Source of the DNA: Bradyrhizobium daqingense | GTDB taxonomy: Bacteria > Pseudomonadota > Alphaproteobacteria > Rhizobiales > Xanthobacteraceae | Assembly: GCF_021044685.1 (NCBI RefSeq) | Contig: NZ_CP088014.1 | Coordinates: forward strand, 744,001 to 808,000 | Direction: 5' to 3' | Length of the DNA: 64,000 nt | Shown: piece after piece, positions 40,106 through 54,620 of the stretch | Layout: each line of letters opens with the position of its first letter | Position numbering within the stretch: position 1 is the first letter of the stretch | Position numbers and translations under genes: made by a program | The notes under the pieces: generated by a model | The model's database searches: none | What the model was told of the DNA's origin: nothing | What the model saw: the letters and a program-made list of their open reading frames with translations, nothing else

Positions 40106-42820
40106 ATGGTTGATACCAAGACCCCTGGCGACAAGAAGCTGAGCGTTCCGAGCAAGACGCTATCGCTCAAGCCGCGCGTCGAAACGGGCACCGTGCGCCA
40201 GAGCTTCAGCCATGGCCGCAGCAAGCAGGTCGTGGTCGAGAAGCGCGGCAAGCGCCGGATCGACGGCGCGCCTGAGCCGCAGGCCGCCGAGGTCGCCAAG
40301 CCCGCACCGGCCGCGCCCGCTGCGGCGCCGCGTCCCGCCCCGAAGGCTGCCCCGCCCCGCAACGCTGGTTCCGGCGTGGTGCTGCGCACGCTGACCGAGG
40401 ACGAACGCTCCGCCCGCGCCAGCGCGTTGGCCGATGCCAAGGTGCGCGAAGTCGAAGAGCGTCGCCAGGCAGAAGAAGAGGCCCAGCGCCGCGCGGTCCG
40501 CGAGGCCGCCGAACGCGCCGAGCGCGAAGCCGCCGAGGCCCGTCGCAAGGCCGAGGACGAGCGCCACCGCCACGAGGACGAAGCCAAGCGGAAGGCCGAG
40601 ACCGAGGCCAAGAAGCGTTTTGGCGAAGGCGAGCAGCCGCCATCGGCTCCGCGCCCCGCTGCGGCCGCCCCGGCCGCTTCTGCGCCCCGACCCGGCGCGC
40701 CCACGGCGCGGCCCGGCACCACCACGACCACGGCACGCCCGGGAACGACGACTGCGCGCCCCGGAACGACCACGGCCAGGCCGGGAGGCGGCCCGCTCGG
40801 TCGCGCTCCGGCGGTCGCCGCTGGACCGGACGAGGACGACGGTCCGCGACAAATCCGCCGCGGTCCCGGCGGCGCCGCGCGTCCCGTGGTCGCCCCCAAG
40901 CCCACCCACAAGCCCGGCCCGCAGAAAGAGCGCGGCCGCCTGACGGTCGTCACCGCGCTCAATGCCGACGAGGTCCGCGAGCGCTCGATCGCCTCGTTCC
41001 GCCGCCGCACCCAGCGCCTCAAGGGCCACGCCTCGAACGAGCCCAAAGAAAAGCTCATCCGTGAGGTGACGATTCCGGAAGCGATCACCATCCAGGAACT
41101 CGCCAACCGCATGTCCGAGCGGGCGGTCGACGTCATCCGCATGCTGATGAAGCAGGGCGCGATGCACAAGATCACCGACGTGATCGACGCCGACACGGCC
41201 CAGCTGATCGCCGAAGAGCTCGGCCACAGCGTCAAGCGCGTCGCCGCCTCGGACGTCGAAGAAGGCCTGTTCGACCAAGTCGACGATTCCACCGACACCG
41301 AGACGCGTTCGCCGGTCGTGACCGTGATGGGCCACGTCGACCACGGCAAGACCTCGCTGCTCGACGCGCTCCGCCATGCCAACGTGGTCTCCGGCGAAGC
41401 CGGCGGTATCACCCAGCATATCGGCGCTTATCAGGTGCTCTCGCCCGAGAGCGGCAAGAAGATCACCTTCATCGACACGCCTGGCCACGCCGCGTTCACC
41501 GCGATGCGCGCCCGCGGCGCCAAGGTCACCGACATCGTCGTGCTGGTGGTTGCGGCCGATGACGGCGTGATGCCGCAGACGGTCGAAGCCATCAATCACG
41601 CCAAGGCGGCCGGCGTGCCGATCATCGTTGCCATCAACAAGATCGACAAGCCCGATGCCAAGCCCGAGCGTGTTCGCACCGAGCTGCTCCAGCACGAGGT
41701 TCAGGTGGAATCCTTCGGCGGCGAAGTCGTCGACGTCGAGGTGTCCGCCAAGAACAAGACCAATCTCGACAAGCTGCTCGAGATGATCGCGCTGCAGGCC
41801 GAAATCCTTGACCTGAAGACCAATTCGGAACGTCCGGCCGAAGGCACCGTGATCGAGGCCAAGCTCGATCGCGGCCGTGGTCCGGTCGCGACCGTGCTGG
41901 TCCAGCGCGGCACGCTCCGTGTCGGCGACATCATCGTCGCCGGCGCCGAGATGGGCCGCGTCCGCGCGCTGATCTCCGATCAGGGCGACACCGTGCAGGA
42001 GGCCGGTCCGTCGGTGCCGGTCGAGGTGCTCGGCTTCAATGGTCCGCCGGAGGCCGGCGATCGTCTGGCCGTCGTCGAGAACGAAGCCCGTGCCCGCCAG
42101 ATCACCAGCTACCGCGCGCACCAGAAGCGCGAGAACGCGGCCGCCTCGATCTCCGGCATGCGCGGCTCGCTCGAGCAGATGATGTCGCAATTGAAGACGG
42201 CGGGCCGCAAGGAATTCCCGCTGATCGTCAAGGCCGACGTGCAGGGCTCGCTGGAAGCGATCCTCGGCTCGCTGGAGAAGCTCGGTACCGACGAAGTCGC
42301 CGCGCGTATCCTTCACGCCGGCGTCGGCGGCATCTCGGAATCAGACGTGACGCTCGCGGAAGGCTTCAACGCCGCGATCATCGGCTTCTCGGTCCGCGCC
42401 AACAAGGAGGCCGCCGCGGCCGCCAAGCGCAACGGCATCGAGATCCGCTACTACAACATCATCTACGATCTCGTGGACGACGTGAAGAAGGCGATGAGCG
42501 GTCTGCTCGCGCCGACCTTGCGCGAAACCATGCTGGGCAATGCCGAGATCCTGGAGATCTTCAACATCTCCAAGGTCGGCAAGGTCGCCGGCTGCCGCGT
42601 CACCGACGGCACAGTGGAACGCGGCGCCAATGTGCGCCTGATCCGCGACAACGTCGTCGTGCACGAAGGCAAGCTGTCGACGCTCAAGCGCTTCAAGGAC
42701 GAAGTGAAGGAAGTCCAGTCCGGTCAGGAATGCGGCATGGCCTTCGAGAACTATCACGACATGCGTGCCGGTGACGTGATCGAGTGTTATCGCGTGGAGA
42801 CGATCCAGCGCTCCCTGTAA
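40106..42820 (+). CDS. infB: translation initiation factor IF-2
   Basis: GTPase that brings initiator tRNA to the 30S subunit and joins the subunits. The 904-residue protein has a low-complexity N-terminal half with an Arg/Glu/Ala-rich helical run and short repeats of the type TARPGTT (about 40701-40789), then the IF2 N-domain. The GTPase G1 is [16 protein letters not shown] (about residue 409), G3 DTPGHAAF, G4 NKIDKPDA; the IF2 beta-barrel and C-terminal domains follow, ending [12 protein letters not shown]. The gene lies 71 bases after ylxR. Length variation in the N-terminal repeats is usual. Confidence 0.97.
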   Translation: MVDTKTPGDKKLSVPSKTLSLKPRVETGTVRQSFSHGRSKQVVVEKRGKRRIDGAPEPQAAEVAKPAPAAPAAAPRPAPKAAPPRNAGSGVVLRTLTEDERSARASALADAKVREVEERRQAEEEAQRRAVREAAERAEREAAEARRKAEDERHRHEDEAKRKAETEAKKRFGEGEQPPSAPRPAAAAPAASAPRPGAPTARPGTTTTTARPGTTTARPGTTTARPGGGPLGRAPAVAAGPDEDDGPRQIRRGPGGAARPVVAPKPTHKPGPQKERGRLTVVTALNADEVRERSIASFRRRTQRLKGHASNEPKEKLIREVTIPEAITIQELANRMSERAVDVIRMLMKQGAMHKITDVIDADTAQLIAEELGHSVKRVAASDVEEGLFDQVDDSTDTETRSPVVTVMGHVDHGKTSLLDALRHANVVSGEAGGITQHIGAYQVLSPESGKKITFIDTPGHAAFTAMRARGAKVTDIVVLVVAADDGVMPQTVEAINHAKAAGVPIIVAINKIDKPDAKPERVRTELLQHEVQVESFGGEVVDVEVSAKNKTNLDKLLEMIALQAEILDLKTNSERPAEGTVIEAKLDRGRGPVATVLVQRGTLRVGDIIVAGAEMGRVRALISDQGDTVQEAGPSVPVEVLGFNGPPEAGDRLAVVENEARARQITSYRAHQKRENAAASISGMRGSLEQMMSQLKTAGRKEFPLIVKADVQGSLEAILGSLEKLGTDEVAARILHAGVGGISESDVTLAEGFNAAIIGFSVRANKEAAAAAKRNGIEIRYYNIIYDLVDDVKKAMSGLLAPTLRETMLGNAEILEIFNISKVGKVAGCRVTDGTVERGANVRLIRDNVVVHEGKLSTLKRFKDEVKEVQSGQECGMAFENYHDMRAGDVIECYRVETIQRSL

Positions 42821-42874
42821 GTCCAAATCTTACCGAAGCGTTCGTATCATTTTGAACTGGAATTGCGGGAGTGC

Positions 42875-42961
42875 GATGGCCGGATTTTGTCCGGCCATCC
42901 ACCCCTCTTCGTTTCAACAGGACAAGCGACAATGCCCGTGTCCCATGCACGGGCATGACGA
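42875..42961. repeat. degenerate dispersed palindromic repeat, family A copy 4
   Basis: GATGGCCGGATTTTGTCCGGCCATCCACC at the left folds on itself, and GCCCGTGTCCCATGCACGGGCATGACG at the right is a second hairpin. The two outer ends resemble family A arms but with substitutions. It separates infB from rbfA within the operon. Only the arms were compared by eye. Confidence 0.55.
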
Positions 42962-42975
42962 GGTGATTTTCGAGA

Positions 42976-43434
42976 ATGCCACGCCATCATCAGAAGAAGA
43001 GTTCCGCGCCCGGCGGAGGCTCGCAACGCCAGTTGCGCGTCGGCGAGCAGGTTCGCCATGCGATGGCCGAGATTCTGGCGCAAGGCAACGTGCATGATGC
43101 TGACCTCGAAGGTCACATCATCACCGTGCCGGAGGTGCGGATGTCGCCCGACCTGAAGCTCGCGACGATCTACGTGATGCCGCTCGGTGGCCGCGACACC
43201 GGGATCGTCCTCGGTGCGCTCGAGCGCAACAAGAAATTTTTGCGCGGCGAGGTCGCGCGGCGCGTTAACCTGAAATTTGCACCTGACATTCGCTTCCGCG
43301 TCGACGAGCGATTCGACGAAGCGGAACGGATCGAGAAGCTTTTGCGAACACCTGCGGTGCAGAAGGATCTCGAACAGGGCGTCGCACAGGACTTGGAACA
43401 GGATCCGGATTCGGATCGGGAAGAAGAACGATGA
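42976..43434 (+). CDS. rbfA: 30S ribosome-binding factor A
   Basis: Cold-shock and 16S rRNA processing factor that binds the 30S subunit near the 5' helix. The 152-residue protein has the KH-like RbfA core: [40 protein letters not shown], and [20 protein letters not shown] near the end. The acidic tail is longer than in E. coli. The stop overlaps the truB ATG, so the two are coupled, as usual in the infB operon. Confidence 0.96.
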   Translation: MPRHHQKKSSAPGGGSQRQLRVGEQVRHAMAEILAQGNVHDADLEGHIITVPEVRMSPDLKLATIYVMPLGGRDTGIVLGALERNKKFLRGEVARRVNLKFAPDIRFRVDERFDEAERIEKLLRTPAVQKDLEQGVAQDLEQDPDSDREEER

Positions 43435-44552
43435 CGATGGACCCGGCTCACGACACGATCAGCGGCGAACAGGCCGATCAGCGCGACGTGCAGACAAATA
43501 ATTTTGGGGAGCTGAGCAACGACTCGCAGCCACATCGGGAGCCGCGCCGCGTCAACAACGATCCGCGCGCCAAGCAGCAGCAAAAGGGCAACCAGGTTCG
43601 CCGCGACCGCCGCGACGTCCACGGCTGGGTCGTGCTCGACAAGCCGATCGGCATGACCTCGACGCAGGCCGTCGCCGTGCTCAAGCGCCTGTTCAACGCC
43701 AAGCGCGCGGGCCATGCCGGCACGCTCGATCCGCTCGCCTCGGGCGGTCTGCCGATCGCACTCGGCGAAGCCACCAAGACCGTCCCCTTCGTGATGGACG
43801 GCCGCAAGCGCTACCAGTTCACCGTGAGCTGGGGCGAGGAGCGCGACACCGACGACATTGAGGGCCGGGTCACCGCGACCTCGGACCAGCGCCCGACCCG
43901 GGAGGCCATCCTGGCCCTCCTGCCCCGCTTCACCGGCGTGATCGAGCAGATCCCGCCGCGCTATTCCGCGATCAAGGTGCAGGGCGAGCGTGCCTACGAC
44001 CTCGCCCGCGACGGCGAGGTCGTGGAACTGGCCCCCCGTCCCGTCGAGATCCACCATTTAACCCTTGTAGATCAACCGGATAACGACCGGGCCGTGTTCG
44101 AGGCCGAATGCGGCAAAGGCACCTATGTCCGGGCGCTGGCCCGCGATATGGGCCGGATTCTCGGCACTTATGGCCATATCTGCGCGCTGCGGCGGACCCT
44201 GGTCGGCCCATTTGGCGAAAACGACATGATTCCGCTGGATCAGTTGGAGGCTTTGTGCGATAGAGCCGCGTCCGGCGAGGGTAGCCTCGCGGACGCGCTT
44301 ATGCCCGTTGAGACCGCGCTGGACGACATCCCGGCACTGGCCGTCACTCGGGCTGATGCGGCAAGGCTCCATCGGGGCCAGGCCGTTTTGTTGCGCGGAC
44401 GGGATGCGCCCACTTGTAGCGGCACAGTCTATGTCACGGTGGCAGGCCGTCTTTTGGCGCTTGCTGAAGTTGGCAATGGCGAAATCATCCCCAAGCGTGT
44501 GTTCAACCTGACCGGCCTGACTGCCAGCGCCGGTCGCAACGAGAGAAATTGA
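43431..44552 (+). CDS. truB: tRNA pseudouridine(55) synthase TruB
   Basis: Forms pseudouridine 55 in the T-loop of tRNAs. The 373-residue protein has an extra N-terminal extension of about 60 charged residues, then the TruB core: [20 protein letters not shown], the catalytic Asp in [19 protein letters not shown], and the [20 protein letters not shown] region. The C-terminal part carries the PUA-like region. The ATG overlaps the rbfA stop. rpsO starts 2 bases after its stop. A later start near the core is possible but leaves no good ribosome binding site. Confidence 0.95.
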   Translation: MTMDPAHDTISGEQADQRDVQTNNFGELSNDSQPHREPRRVNNDPRAKQQQKGNQVRRDRRDVHGWVVLDKPIGMTSTQAVAVLKRLFNAKRAGHAGTLDPLASGGLPIALGEATKTVPFVMDGRKRYQFTVSWGEERDTDDIEGRVTATSDQRPTREAILALLPRFTGVIEQIPPRYSAIKVQGERAYDLARDGEVVELAPRPVEIHHLTLVDQPDNDRAVFEAECGKGTYVRALARDMGRILGTYGHICALRRTLVGPFGENDMIPLDQLEALCDRAASGEGSLADALMPVETALDDIPALAVTRADAARLHRGQAVLLRGRDAPTCSGTVYVTVAGRLLALAEVGNGEIIPKRVFNLTGLTASAGRNERN

Positions 44553-44554
44553 CG

Positions 44555-44824
44555 ATGTCGATTGCCGCAGAACGCAAAGCGGAAGTCATCAAGACCAATG
44601 CCACCAGGGCCGGCGACACCGGCTCGCCCGAGGTTCAGGTCGCGATCCTGTCGGAACGCATCAACAACCTCACCAACCATTTCAAGACCCACGTGAAGGA
44701 CAACCATTCGCGTCGCGGCCTCTTGAAGCTGGTCTCGACCCGCCGCTCGCTCCTCGACTATCTCAAGAAGAAGGATGAGGCGCGGTACAAGGCGCTGCTC
44801 GAGAAGCACAACATTCGTCGTTAA
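44555..44824 (+). CDS. rpsO: 30S ribosomal protein S15
   Basis: Primary 16S rRNA-binding protein of the central domain of the 30S subunit. The 89-residue length is exact for S15, with [40 protein letters not shown] and [20 protein letters not shown]. The ATG at 44555 gives [12 protein letters not shown], the normal start. The gene follows truB at once, and a terminator hairpin stands a few bases after the stop. Confidence 0.98.
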   Translation: MSIAAERKAEVIKTNATRAGDTGSPEVQVAILSERINNLTNHFKTHVKDNHSRRGLLKLVSTRRSLLDYLKKKDEARYKALLEKHNIRR

Positions 44825-44832
44825 GTGTTCCC

Positions 44833-44857
44833 AACGCGCGCCATTGGCGCGCGTTTT
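44833..44857 (+). terminator. Rho-independent terminator after rpsO
   Basis: CGCGCGCC and GGCGCGCG pair perfectly around ATT, extended by A-T pairs, and run into TTTT. It ends the rimP-rpsO transcript or partially separates it from pnp. Confidence 0.8.
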
Positions 44858-45100
44858 CGCGCGTGGTTTCGAACGAAAGCGCTTCCTTAAAGGTTTTTGA
44901 TCGAGGCTGCGTGCGCGTCGGATGCGAGCCGTTGAAGACTTGCATCCGGGCATGATGGGCGAAGACCGCGGTTCGGTGTTCGCATTCGTGCCGACTGACA
45001 GCCCAGCAGCAATCCGGCGGCTGGGCACAACGGGCAAGGCGCCCGTATGACCCGAAAGGATGGACGCCATCCGACATCCAAAAACCATGGCAGGATCGCA

Positions 45101-45131
45101 GGACGCTGATCATCCGCTCCGATCAGCGTCC
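45101..45131 (+). promoter_or_regulatory. perfect 11-bp stem-loop in the pnp leader
   Basis: GGACGCTGATC and GATCAGCGTCC are exact inverse complements around a 9-base loop (ATCCGCTCC). No T run follows, so it is not a simple terminator. It lies about 70 bases before the pnp ATG. In E. coli the pnp leader hairpin is cut by RNase III and mediates autocontrol by PNPase; a similar role is inferred. A second stem GCCCAGC/GCTGGGC lies near 45001-45028. The rest of the 44825-45203 gap has no gene. Confidence 0.6.
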
Positions 45132-45203
45132 CGCAATCTTGCGCATGGTTTTTGTTTTTCGAGGGCCGTCCCTTCTTTCGAGAACCCATGAAAGAAGACC
45201 TCC

Positions 45204-47363
<2,160 letters not shown>

Positions 47364-47387
47364 GGTCTCGCGACAGTCCAGAAAACG

Positions 47388-47414
47388 AAGGGCGGCCGAA
47401 AGGCCGCCCTTTTT
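47388..47414 (+). terminator. Rho-independent terminator after pnp
   Basis: GGGCGGCC and GGCCGCCC pair perfectly around GAAA and are followed by TTTTT. The same stem and complementary loop recur after the superoxide dismutase gene at 48318. Confidence 0.9.
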
Positions 47415-47568
47415 GTTGGCCGTTTGCGGCCGGCAGGATCGGATTGGCCATGCGCGATTCCGCCGCAGCGCCGGAGAGATCGGATCGAAACCCACGATGG
47501 TTGCTGTCGCGTATCTATCCTGTCCGCCGTGCGCTTCATCAGCGGATCGTCCCAGACAGGAGAACCAC

Positions 47569-48300
<732 letters not shown>

Positions 48301-48311
48301 CAATCAGAGAC

Positions 48312-48340
48312 AAAAAAGGGCGGCCTTTCGGCCGCCCTTT
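48312..48340. terminator. bidirectional terminator between sod and katG
   Basis: GGGCGGCC and GGCCGCCC pair around TTTC, flanked by six A on the left and TTT on the right. On the minus strand it reads as a strong stem followed by six U, so it terminates katG, and it also serves sod. The stem equals that after pnp. Confidence 0.88.
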
Positions 48341-48363
48341 CGTCTATCGCTTGCTGACCGGAC

Positions 48364-50532
<2,169 letters not shown>

Positions 50533-50595
50533 TTACCTCCTCTGGTGGCGTCCGACGGCGCCCTTTGACCAGGTAGAACCACTCTAAGCATCGCC

Positions 50596-50637
50596 TCCTA
50601 TCAGGTAAAGTTGACTTTAGTGATCGCTGCGATAGGA
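50596..50637. promoter_or_regulatory. candidate OxyR operator between katG and oxyR
   Basis: TCCTATC (50596-50602) and GATAGGA (50631-50637) are exact inverse complements, and AAAGT-TG-ACTTT (50607-50618) lies between them. CTAT and ATAG elements are the core of OxyR sites. The region also has TTGACT (50611) and TAGGAT (50633) with 16 bases between, a possible oxyR promoter ending almost at its start codon. Inference. Confidence 0.5.
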
Positions 50638-50644
50638 TTTTCTG

Positions 50645-51571
50645 ATGATGAACCTGACGCTGCGCCAACTCCGCTATTTCGATGCGCTGGCGCGCCACGG
50701 CCATTTCGGTCGCGCGGCCGAGTCCTGCTCGATCTCGCAGCCGGCGTTGTCGATGCAGATCAAGGAGTTGGAGGAAACCCTCGGCGGCCTACTGCTGGAG
50801 CGCAGCGCGCGGCAGGTTGCCCTGACCCGGTTCGGCGAGGAGCTCGCGCAACGCGTCCGCGACATCTTGCGCTCGGTCGATGAGCTCGGCGATTTCGCGC
50901 GGGCGTCACAAGACCGTTTCGCCGGCCGCCTGCGCATCGGCATGATCCCGACGATTGCACCCTACCTCCTGCCCAAGATCACCAAGAACCTCACGCGCAT
51001 GCATCCGGAGCTCGACATCCGCGTGCGTGAGACCATGACTCCGCGGCTGATTCAGGAGCTCGTCGAGGGCCGGCTCGACACCGCCATCGTGGCGCTGCCG
51101 GTGTCCGAGCCTTCGCTCACCGAGGTCGCGCTGTTCGAGGAGAAGTTCTTGCTGGTGCGGCCGGGCTCGGACGAAGGAACGCCGGTGCCGTCGCGCGAGA
51201 TGATGCGGGAGATGCGGCTGTTACTGCTCGAAGAGGGCCACTGCTTCCGCGACCAGGCGCTCTCCTTCTGCAACATGCAAGCGGCGCCGCCGCGCGAGAT
51301 GCTGGACGCCAATTCGCTCTCGACGCTGGTCCAGATGGTCAGTGCCGGCATCGGCGTCACGCTGATCCCGGAGATGGCGGTGCCGGTGGAGACACGGTCG
51401 GCCTCGGTCTCGCTGTCGCGCTTCCGCGATCCCGAGCCATCGCGCACCATCGGCATGGTCTGGCGCAAGACCAGCCCGCTGGCGCGGCAATTGCTGCAGA
51501 TCTCCGAGGTGGTGTGCCTGTCGGCCGGCAAGGCGCGCCCACGCCAGGCCGCGCGCAACCAACGGGATTGA
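50645..51571 (+). CDS. oxyR: LysR-family hydrogen peroxide sensor OxyR
   Basis: Redox regulator of peroxide defence. The 308-residue protein has the LysR helix-turn-helix (LRQLRYFDALARHGHFGRAA, CSISQPALSMQIKELEETLG) and the peroxide-sensing pair in EEGHCFRDQALSFCNMQ, with eight residues between the Cys as in E. coli C199-C208. Counting from the second ATG at 50648 gives exactly 199 and 208. VRETMTPRLIQELVEGRLD is part of the effector domain. It is divergent from katG, its typical target. Confidence 0.96.
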   Translation: MMNLTLRQLRYFDALARHGHFGRAAESCSISQPALSMQIKELEETLGGLLLERSARQVALTRFGEELAQRVRDILRSVDELGDFARASQDRFAGRLRIGMIPTIAPYLLPKITKNLTRMHPELDIRVRETMTPRLIQELVEGRLDTAIVALPVSEPSLTEVALFEEKFLLVRPGSDEGTPVPSREMMREMRLLLLEEGHCFRDQALSFCNMQAAPPREMLDANSLSTLVQMVSAGIGVTLIPEMAVPVETRSASVSLSRFRDPEPSRTIGMVWRKTSPLARQLLQISEVVCLSAGKARPRQAARNQRD

Positions 51572-51575
51572 GCGA

Positions 51576-52040
51576 ATGTCACAACCCGTCATCCGTTCCG
51601 CCCGCCCGGACGAATATGATGAGGTCGGCCGCGTCTGGATGGAGAGCTGGGTCTCGACCGGACTTGGCGAGGCGAGCGATTTCCTGCTGGCAAACTTACG
51701 TGCGCGCATCAGGCGCGAGATCGAGAACGGCTGGAGCCTGTTCGTTGCCGACGACCACGGCACGATCGCGGCCATGCTGGCGCTGCATCTGCCAAAGCTC
51801 TATCTCGACATGCTGTTCGTCGCACCCGACTATCAGGGCCAATCGCTCGGACGAAAGCTGCTTGCCTTCACGCGCACGCAAATGCCGGATGAAATGTATT
51901 TGCGCTGCGTGCGCGAAAACGAAAAGGCCTGGCGCTGGTACGAGCGCGAAGGGTTTGTGTACGAGAAGGAAGAGGTCGAGCCGTCGAACGGATTCATGAT
52001 GAAGTATTATGGGTGGAAGCGGCCGCGACCGGCGGAATAG
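51576..52040 (+). CDS. GNAT family N-acetyltransferase
   Basis: A 154-residue acetyl-CoA-dependent acetyltransferase. The N-terminal strand is VIRSARPDEYDEVGRVWMES. The acetyl-CoA site is DMLFVAPDYQGQSLGRKLLA, and RCVRENEKAWRWYEREGFVY gives motif B. The ATG lies four bases after oxyR and is preceded by GGATTGAGCG, so it may share the oxyR transcript. Substrate unknown. Confidence 0.9.
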   Translation: MSQPVIRSARPDEYDEVGRVWMESWVSTGLGEASDFLLANLRARIRREIENGWSLFVADDHGTIAAMLALHLPKLYLDMLFVAPDYQGQSLGRKLLAFTRTQMPDEMYLRCVRENEKAWRWYEREGFVYEKEEVEPSNGFMMKYYGWKRPRPAE

Positions 52041-52132
52041 GCAGCGATCCTTCTGCTACAGCTTGCGGTTGTCACCGTCCTAATCTAGGGTGGCGTGATC
52101 GATATTCTCCCGCTGCTGATGCCCTGGAATCC

Positions 52133-52957
52133 ATGATTCGATTTGCTGCTTCCGCGATCGTTTTGCTGTCTTCTCTAGCTCTGGCAGCAGCCCAAACTCC
52201 TCCTGCAACCACCACGCCTCCCTCAAAGCCGACCGTCAAAAAATCGGCGACGAAGCCGAAAGCTGCGGCAGTCAAACCGGCCGAGCAGATGAACAGCGGT
52301 CCGTGCCGTCTCGGCGTAATCTCGGTCATCGGCGAGAATTACTCCGTACAGAAGTTCGGCGTGACAATCTTCGAGGCGGAAGCAAAAGAGGTTCCGATCG
52401 ACTGGGGCCTCGATGATCTCGTTTTCGCGCGCGTGCGCGCCGCAACGAACAACGATTCCTCGATACGCAGGATCGCTTATCCCAAGGGCGCTTTCGATCC
52501 CTTCTATCATGCGAAGGCGATCTTCATCCCGGACCCCAAAGAGACTCTGCCGGTGATCGTGAAGGGGTTCACCGCGAATGTGAATTGCGATCGCTATCTG
52601 GTCGCAACTACATACAAGTCGAAGCTGCCGAACTCAAACATGACGCTGAACGGCATCGGCACCTACAATCAGGGGCTCGGCAACATCATCCGACACTCGC
52701 ACCTATTCGCCAATGTTGCGATCACGCTGATTGACGGCCGCAGCTACGAGCAGATCAAGCGCCCCCTTACGGACATCGGCGCGAACCTCGCCGCAAATAT
52801 GCGTCTGTTTGAAGACCCGATCACCAAGCTCGACAACTCACTGTTTCCCGATCCGCCCGAGACAGCTTCGACCAATGCGGCGTTGCGCGAGAGAACGCGT
52901 GCGCTCGTCGTAGAAAGGCTCGACCGGAACCTCCCCGGCTATCTGAAGGAAGAGTAA
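52133..52957 (+). CDS. secreted protein of unknown function, tandem copy 1
   Basis: A 274-residue exported protein. The N-terminus is a signal peptide (MIRFAASAIVLLSSLALAAA) followed by a Pro/Thr/Lys-rich linker. From about residue 58 it carries the pattern C...GV...G..VQ..G.TIF, seen as FGVTIFEAEAKEVPI and WGLDDLVFARVRAATN, and later NCDRYLVA (Cys152). The next protein has the same pattern, so the genes are diverged duplicates. Two conserved Cys positions, 58 and 152, could form a disulfide in the periplasm. I know no family for it. The ATG at 52133 gives the signal peptide; the frame is open earlier without homology. Confidence 0.8.
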   Translation: MIRFAASAIVLLSSLALAAAQTPPATTTPPSKPTVKKSATKPKAAAVKPAEQMNSGPCRLGVISVIGENYSVQKFGVTIFEAEAKEVPIDWGLDDLVFARVRAATNNDSSIRRIAYPKGAFDPFYHAKAIFIPDPKETLPVIVKGFTANVNCDRYLVATTYKSKLPNSNMTLNGIGTYNQGLGNIIRHSHLFANVAITLIDGRSYEQIKRPLTDIGANLAANMRLFEDPITKLDNSLFPDPPETASTNAALRERTRALVVERLDRNLPGYLKEE

Positions 52958-52963
52958 GCGCCT

Positions 52964-53908
52964 TTGCCGACACGACGCGCCAAAGGATCAAGTTTGGCTG
53001 CGCCCGCGAACACAGCCGCATTCAGCATCATCGCCCGGCTGCTCGTCATTACGATCATCCTGTGGTGTTTTTCAACTCAGGCGCGGGCACAAGCCCAACC
53101 GGAGACGGCACAACCAACCGTCAAAAAAGCCAATGGCAAGTTAACCACGCCGCGTGAAGCGACGGGCAAGCCTGCTTCCGTGGCCGGCGGCTCGTGCGAC
53201 TTCGGTGTGGTCGTTACCACCGGCGATGAGTTCGCCGTGCAGACGACCGGCCTGACCATATTTCAGAACAGGAAGACGGTGGTCCCGATCCCAGGCTGGG
53301 GACTGAGCGATCTGATCTTTGCGCGGACTCGCGCCGCGGTCCCTGCCGGCGCGTCCGTTCTGAGAATCCCCTACAACTCGGCGAAATTTCCACCCCGCGA
53401 TGAGTCCAAGGACACGTTGAAAGACAGGCTATTCCGCGATCCTAATGCGGAGCTGGCCGGATACATGCGCGAGGCCGTGAAAGGAACGAATTGCCGACAC
53501 TACATCCAGATCCTCAATGCAATCAGTCCGATCGGGTCATCAAGCTATACGGTCCGCGGCTTTGGCATCCTCAACCAGGATGTGGTGCTCGGGCGTCGCA
53601 TCTTTCTCCACGCCCTGGCGTTTATCCGTATCTTTGACGGGCGCGACTTTGCCATCGTCAGACAGAGCTCTGCGCTGATCAACCTGGATCATTCGCTGGC
53701 GGTGCAGAGGTTTTTGGGCAAGCTCGTCGGCGGCCCTTATCGCGAGTTGCCCGCAGAATCGTTTCCAACGCGCCCTGAAGATGCCGCCTCCAATCCGGCA
53801 CTGCGCGACGGCGTGCGCGCCATGCTGGCGGAAAGCCTCGACAAGACGTTGCCGCTTTTGCTTGGACGTCGACCCGCAGCACGCCCAAGCGACATTGAGC
53901 AACGTTGA
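52964..53908 (+). CDS. secreted protein of unknown function, tandem copy 2
   Basis: A 314-residue exported protein, the diverged paralogue of the upstream gene. The hydrophobic segment IIARLLVITIILWCFSTQAR serves as signal peptide after a basic start. The shared core reads GGSCDFGVVVTTGDEFAVQ, TGLTIFQNRKTVVPI and WGLSDLIFARTRAA, then GTNCRHYIQILNA (Cys177), GFGILNQD, FDGRDFAIV, and NPALRDGVRAMLAESLDKTL at the end. The start is a TTG, with AAGGAAGAG twelve bases before; no ATG is available. The six-base gap implies one operon with the first copy. Confidence 0.75.
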   Translation: MPTRRAKGSSLAAPANTAAFSIIARLLVITIILWCFSTQARAQAQPETAQPTVKKANGKLTTPREATGKPASVAGGSCDFGVVVTTGDEFAVQTTGLTIFQNRKTVVPIPGWGLSDLIFARTRAAVPAGASVLRIPYNSAKFPPRDESKDTLKDRLFRDPNAELAGYMREAVKGTNCRHYIQILNAISPIGSSSYTVRGFGILNQDVVLGRRIFLHALAFIRIFDGRDFAIVRQSSALINLDHSLAVQRFLGKLVGGPYRELPAESFPTRPEDAASNPALRDGVRAMLAESLDKTLPLLLGRRPAARPSDIEQR

Positions 53909-54023
53909 CCTATATGTTGTTCATGCCGCTTGCTTCCACCCAGGCGTCGTGCGTTGCGAGTGCGCCGCAAACGCGGCATGAATTGCGTGCTGTTCGCCTC
54001 TCGCCCCCGAAAGGTTCCACGCC

Positions 54024-54620
54024 ATGATCAAGCTTTATTGGTCGCCCCGCTCGCGCTCGTTCACGACGCTCTGGCTGATGGAAGAGAGCGGCTTGCCCTA
54101 TGAGCGCGTGCTGACCGACATCTCGACTGGCGCGCAGAAGGCGCCGGAGTTTCTCAAGGTCAACCCGATGGGCAAGGTGCCGGCGCTGACCGACGGCGAA
54201 GCGGCGCTCGGCGAGGCCGCCGCGATCTGCGCCTACATTGCCGATTGCTATCCCGAGGCCAGGCTCGCGCCTGCGGTGACCGACCCGCGCCGTGCGCGCT
54301 ATCTGCAATGGCTGTTCTTCTCGCCGGGCTGCATCGAGCCGGCCATCATCCAGATCTTCACCAAGATCGACATCCCGACCTCCACCGCAGCGTGGGGCAG
54401 CGCAAGGCAAGTGTTCGACGTGCTCGAAGCCGCGCTCGAGAAGGGGCCGTGGATTCTCGGCGAGGAATTTTCCGCGGCCGACATCACTGTCGGCTCGGGC
54501 CTGAACTTCGCGGTGCGGCTGTTCAAGATGGTGCCGCCGCGTCCGGCCTTCGACGCCTATCTCGCGCGCTGCATGGCGCGCCCGGCATTCCAGCGCGCGG
54601 AGAAGATCGCGGCGGGTTAG
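54024..54620 (+). CDS. glutathione S-transferase family protein
   Basis: A 198-residue GST-like protein. The thioredoxin-like N-terminal domain shows LYWSPRSRSFTTLWLMEESG and VNPMGKVPALTDGEAALGEA (the cis-Pro and Glu/Ala pair for glutathione). The helical C-terminal domain has GPWILGEEFSAADITVGSGL with the N-capping Asp. The catalytic Ser or Tyr near residue 10 is Ser. The stop overlaps the end of the convergent fabI gene by four bases. Substrate unknown. Confidence 0.9.
   Translation: MIKLYWSPRSRSFTTLWLMEESGLPYERVLTDISTGAQKAPEFLKVNPMGKVPALTDGEAALGEAAAICAYIADCYPEARLAPAVTDPRRARYLQWLFFSPGCIEPAIIQIFTKIDIPTSTAAWGSARQVFDVLEAALEKGPWILGEEFSAADITVGSGLNFAVRLFKMVPPRPAFDAYLARCMARPAFQRAEKIAAG

Noticed and set aside
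40701-40789. CRISPR-like repeat array
   Set aside because: The short repeats are in frame inside infB and encode TARPGTT units; there are no spacers.
40160-42316. Long minus-strand frame opposite infB
   Set aside because: Antisense of the IF-2 coding sequence; no conserved motif.
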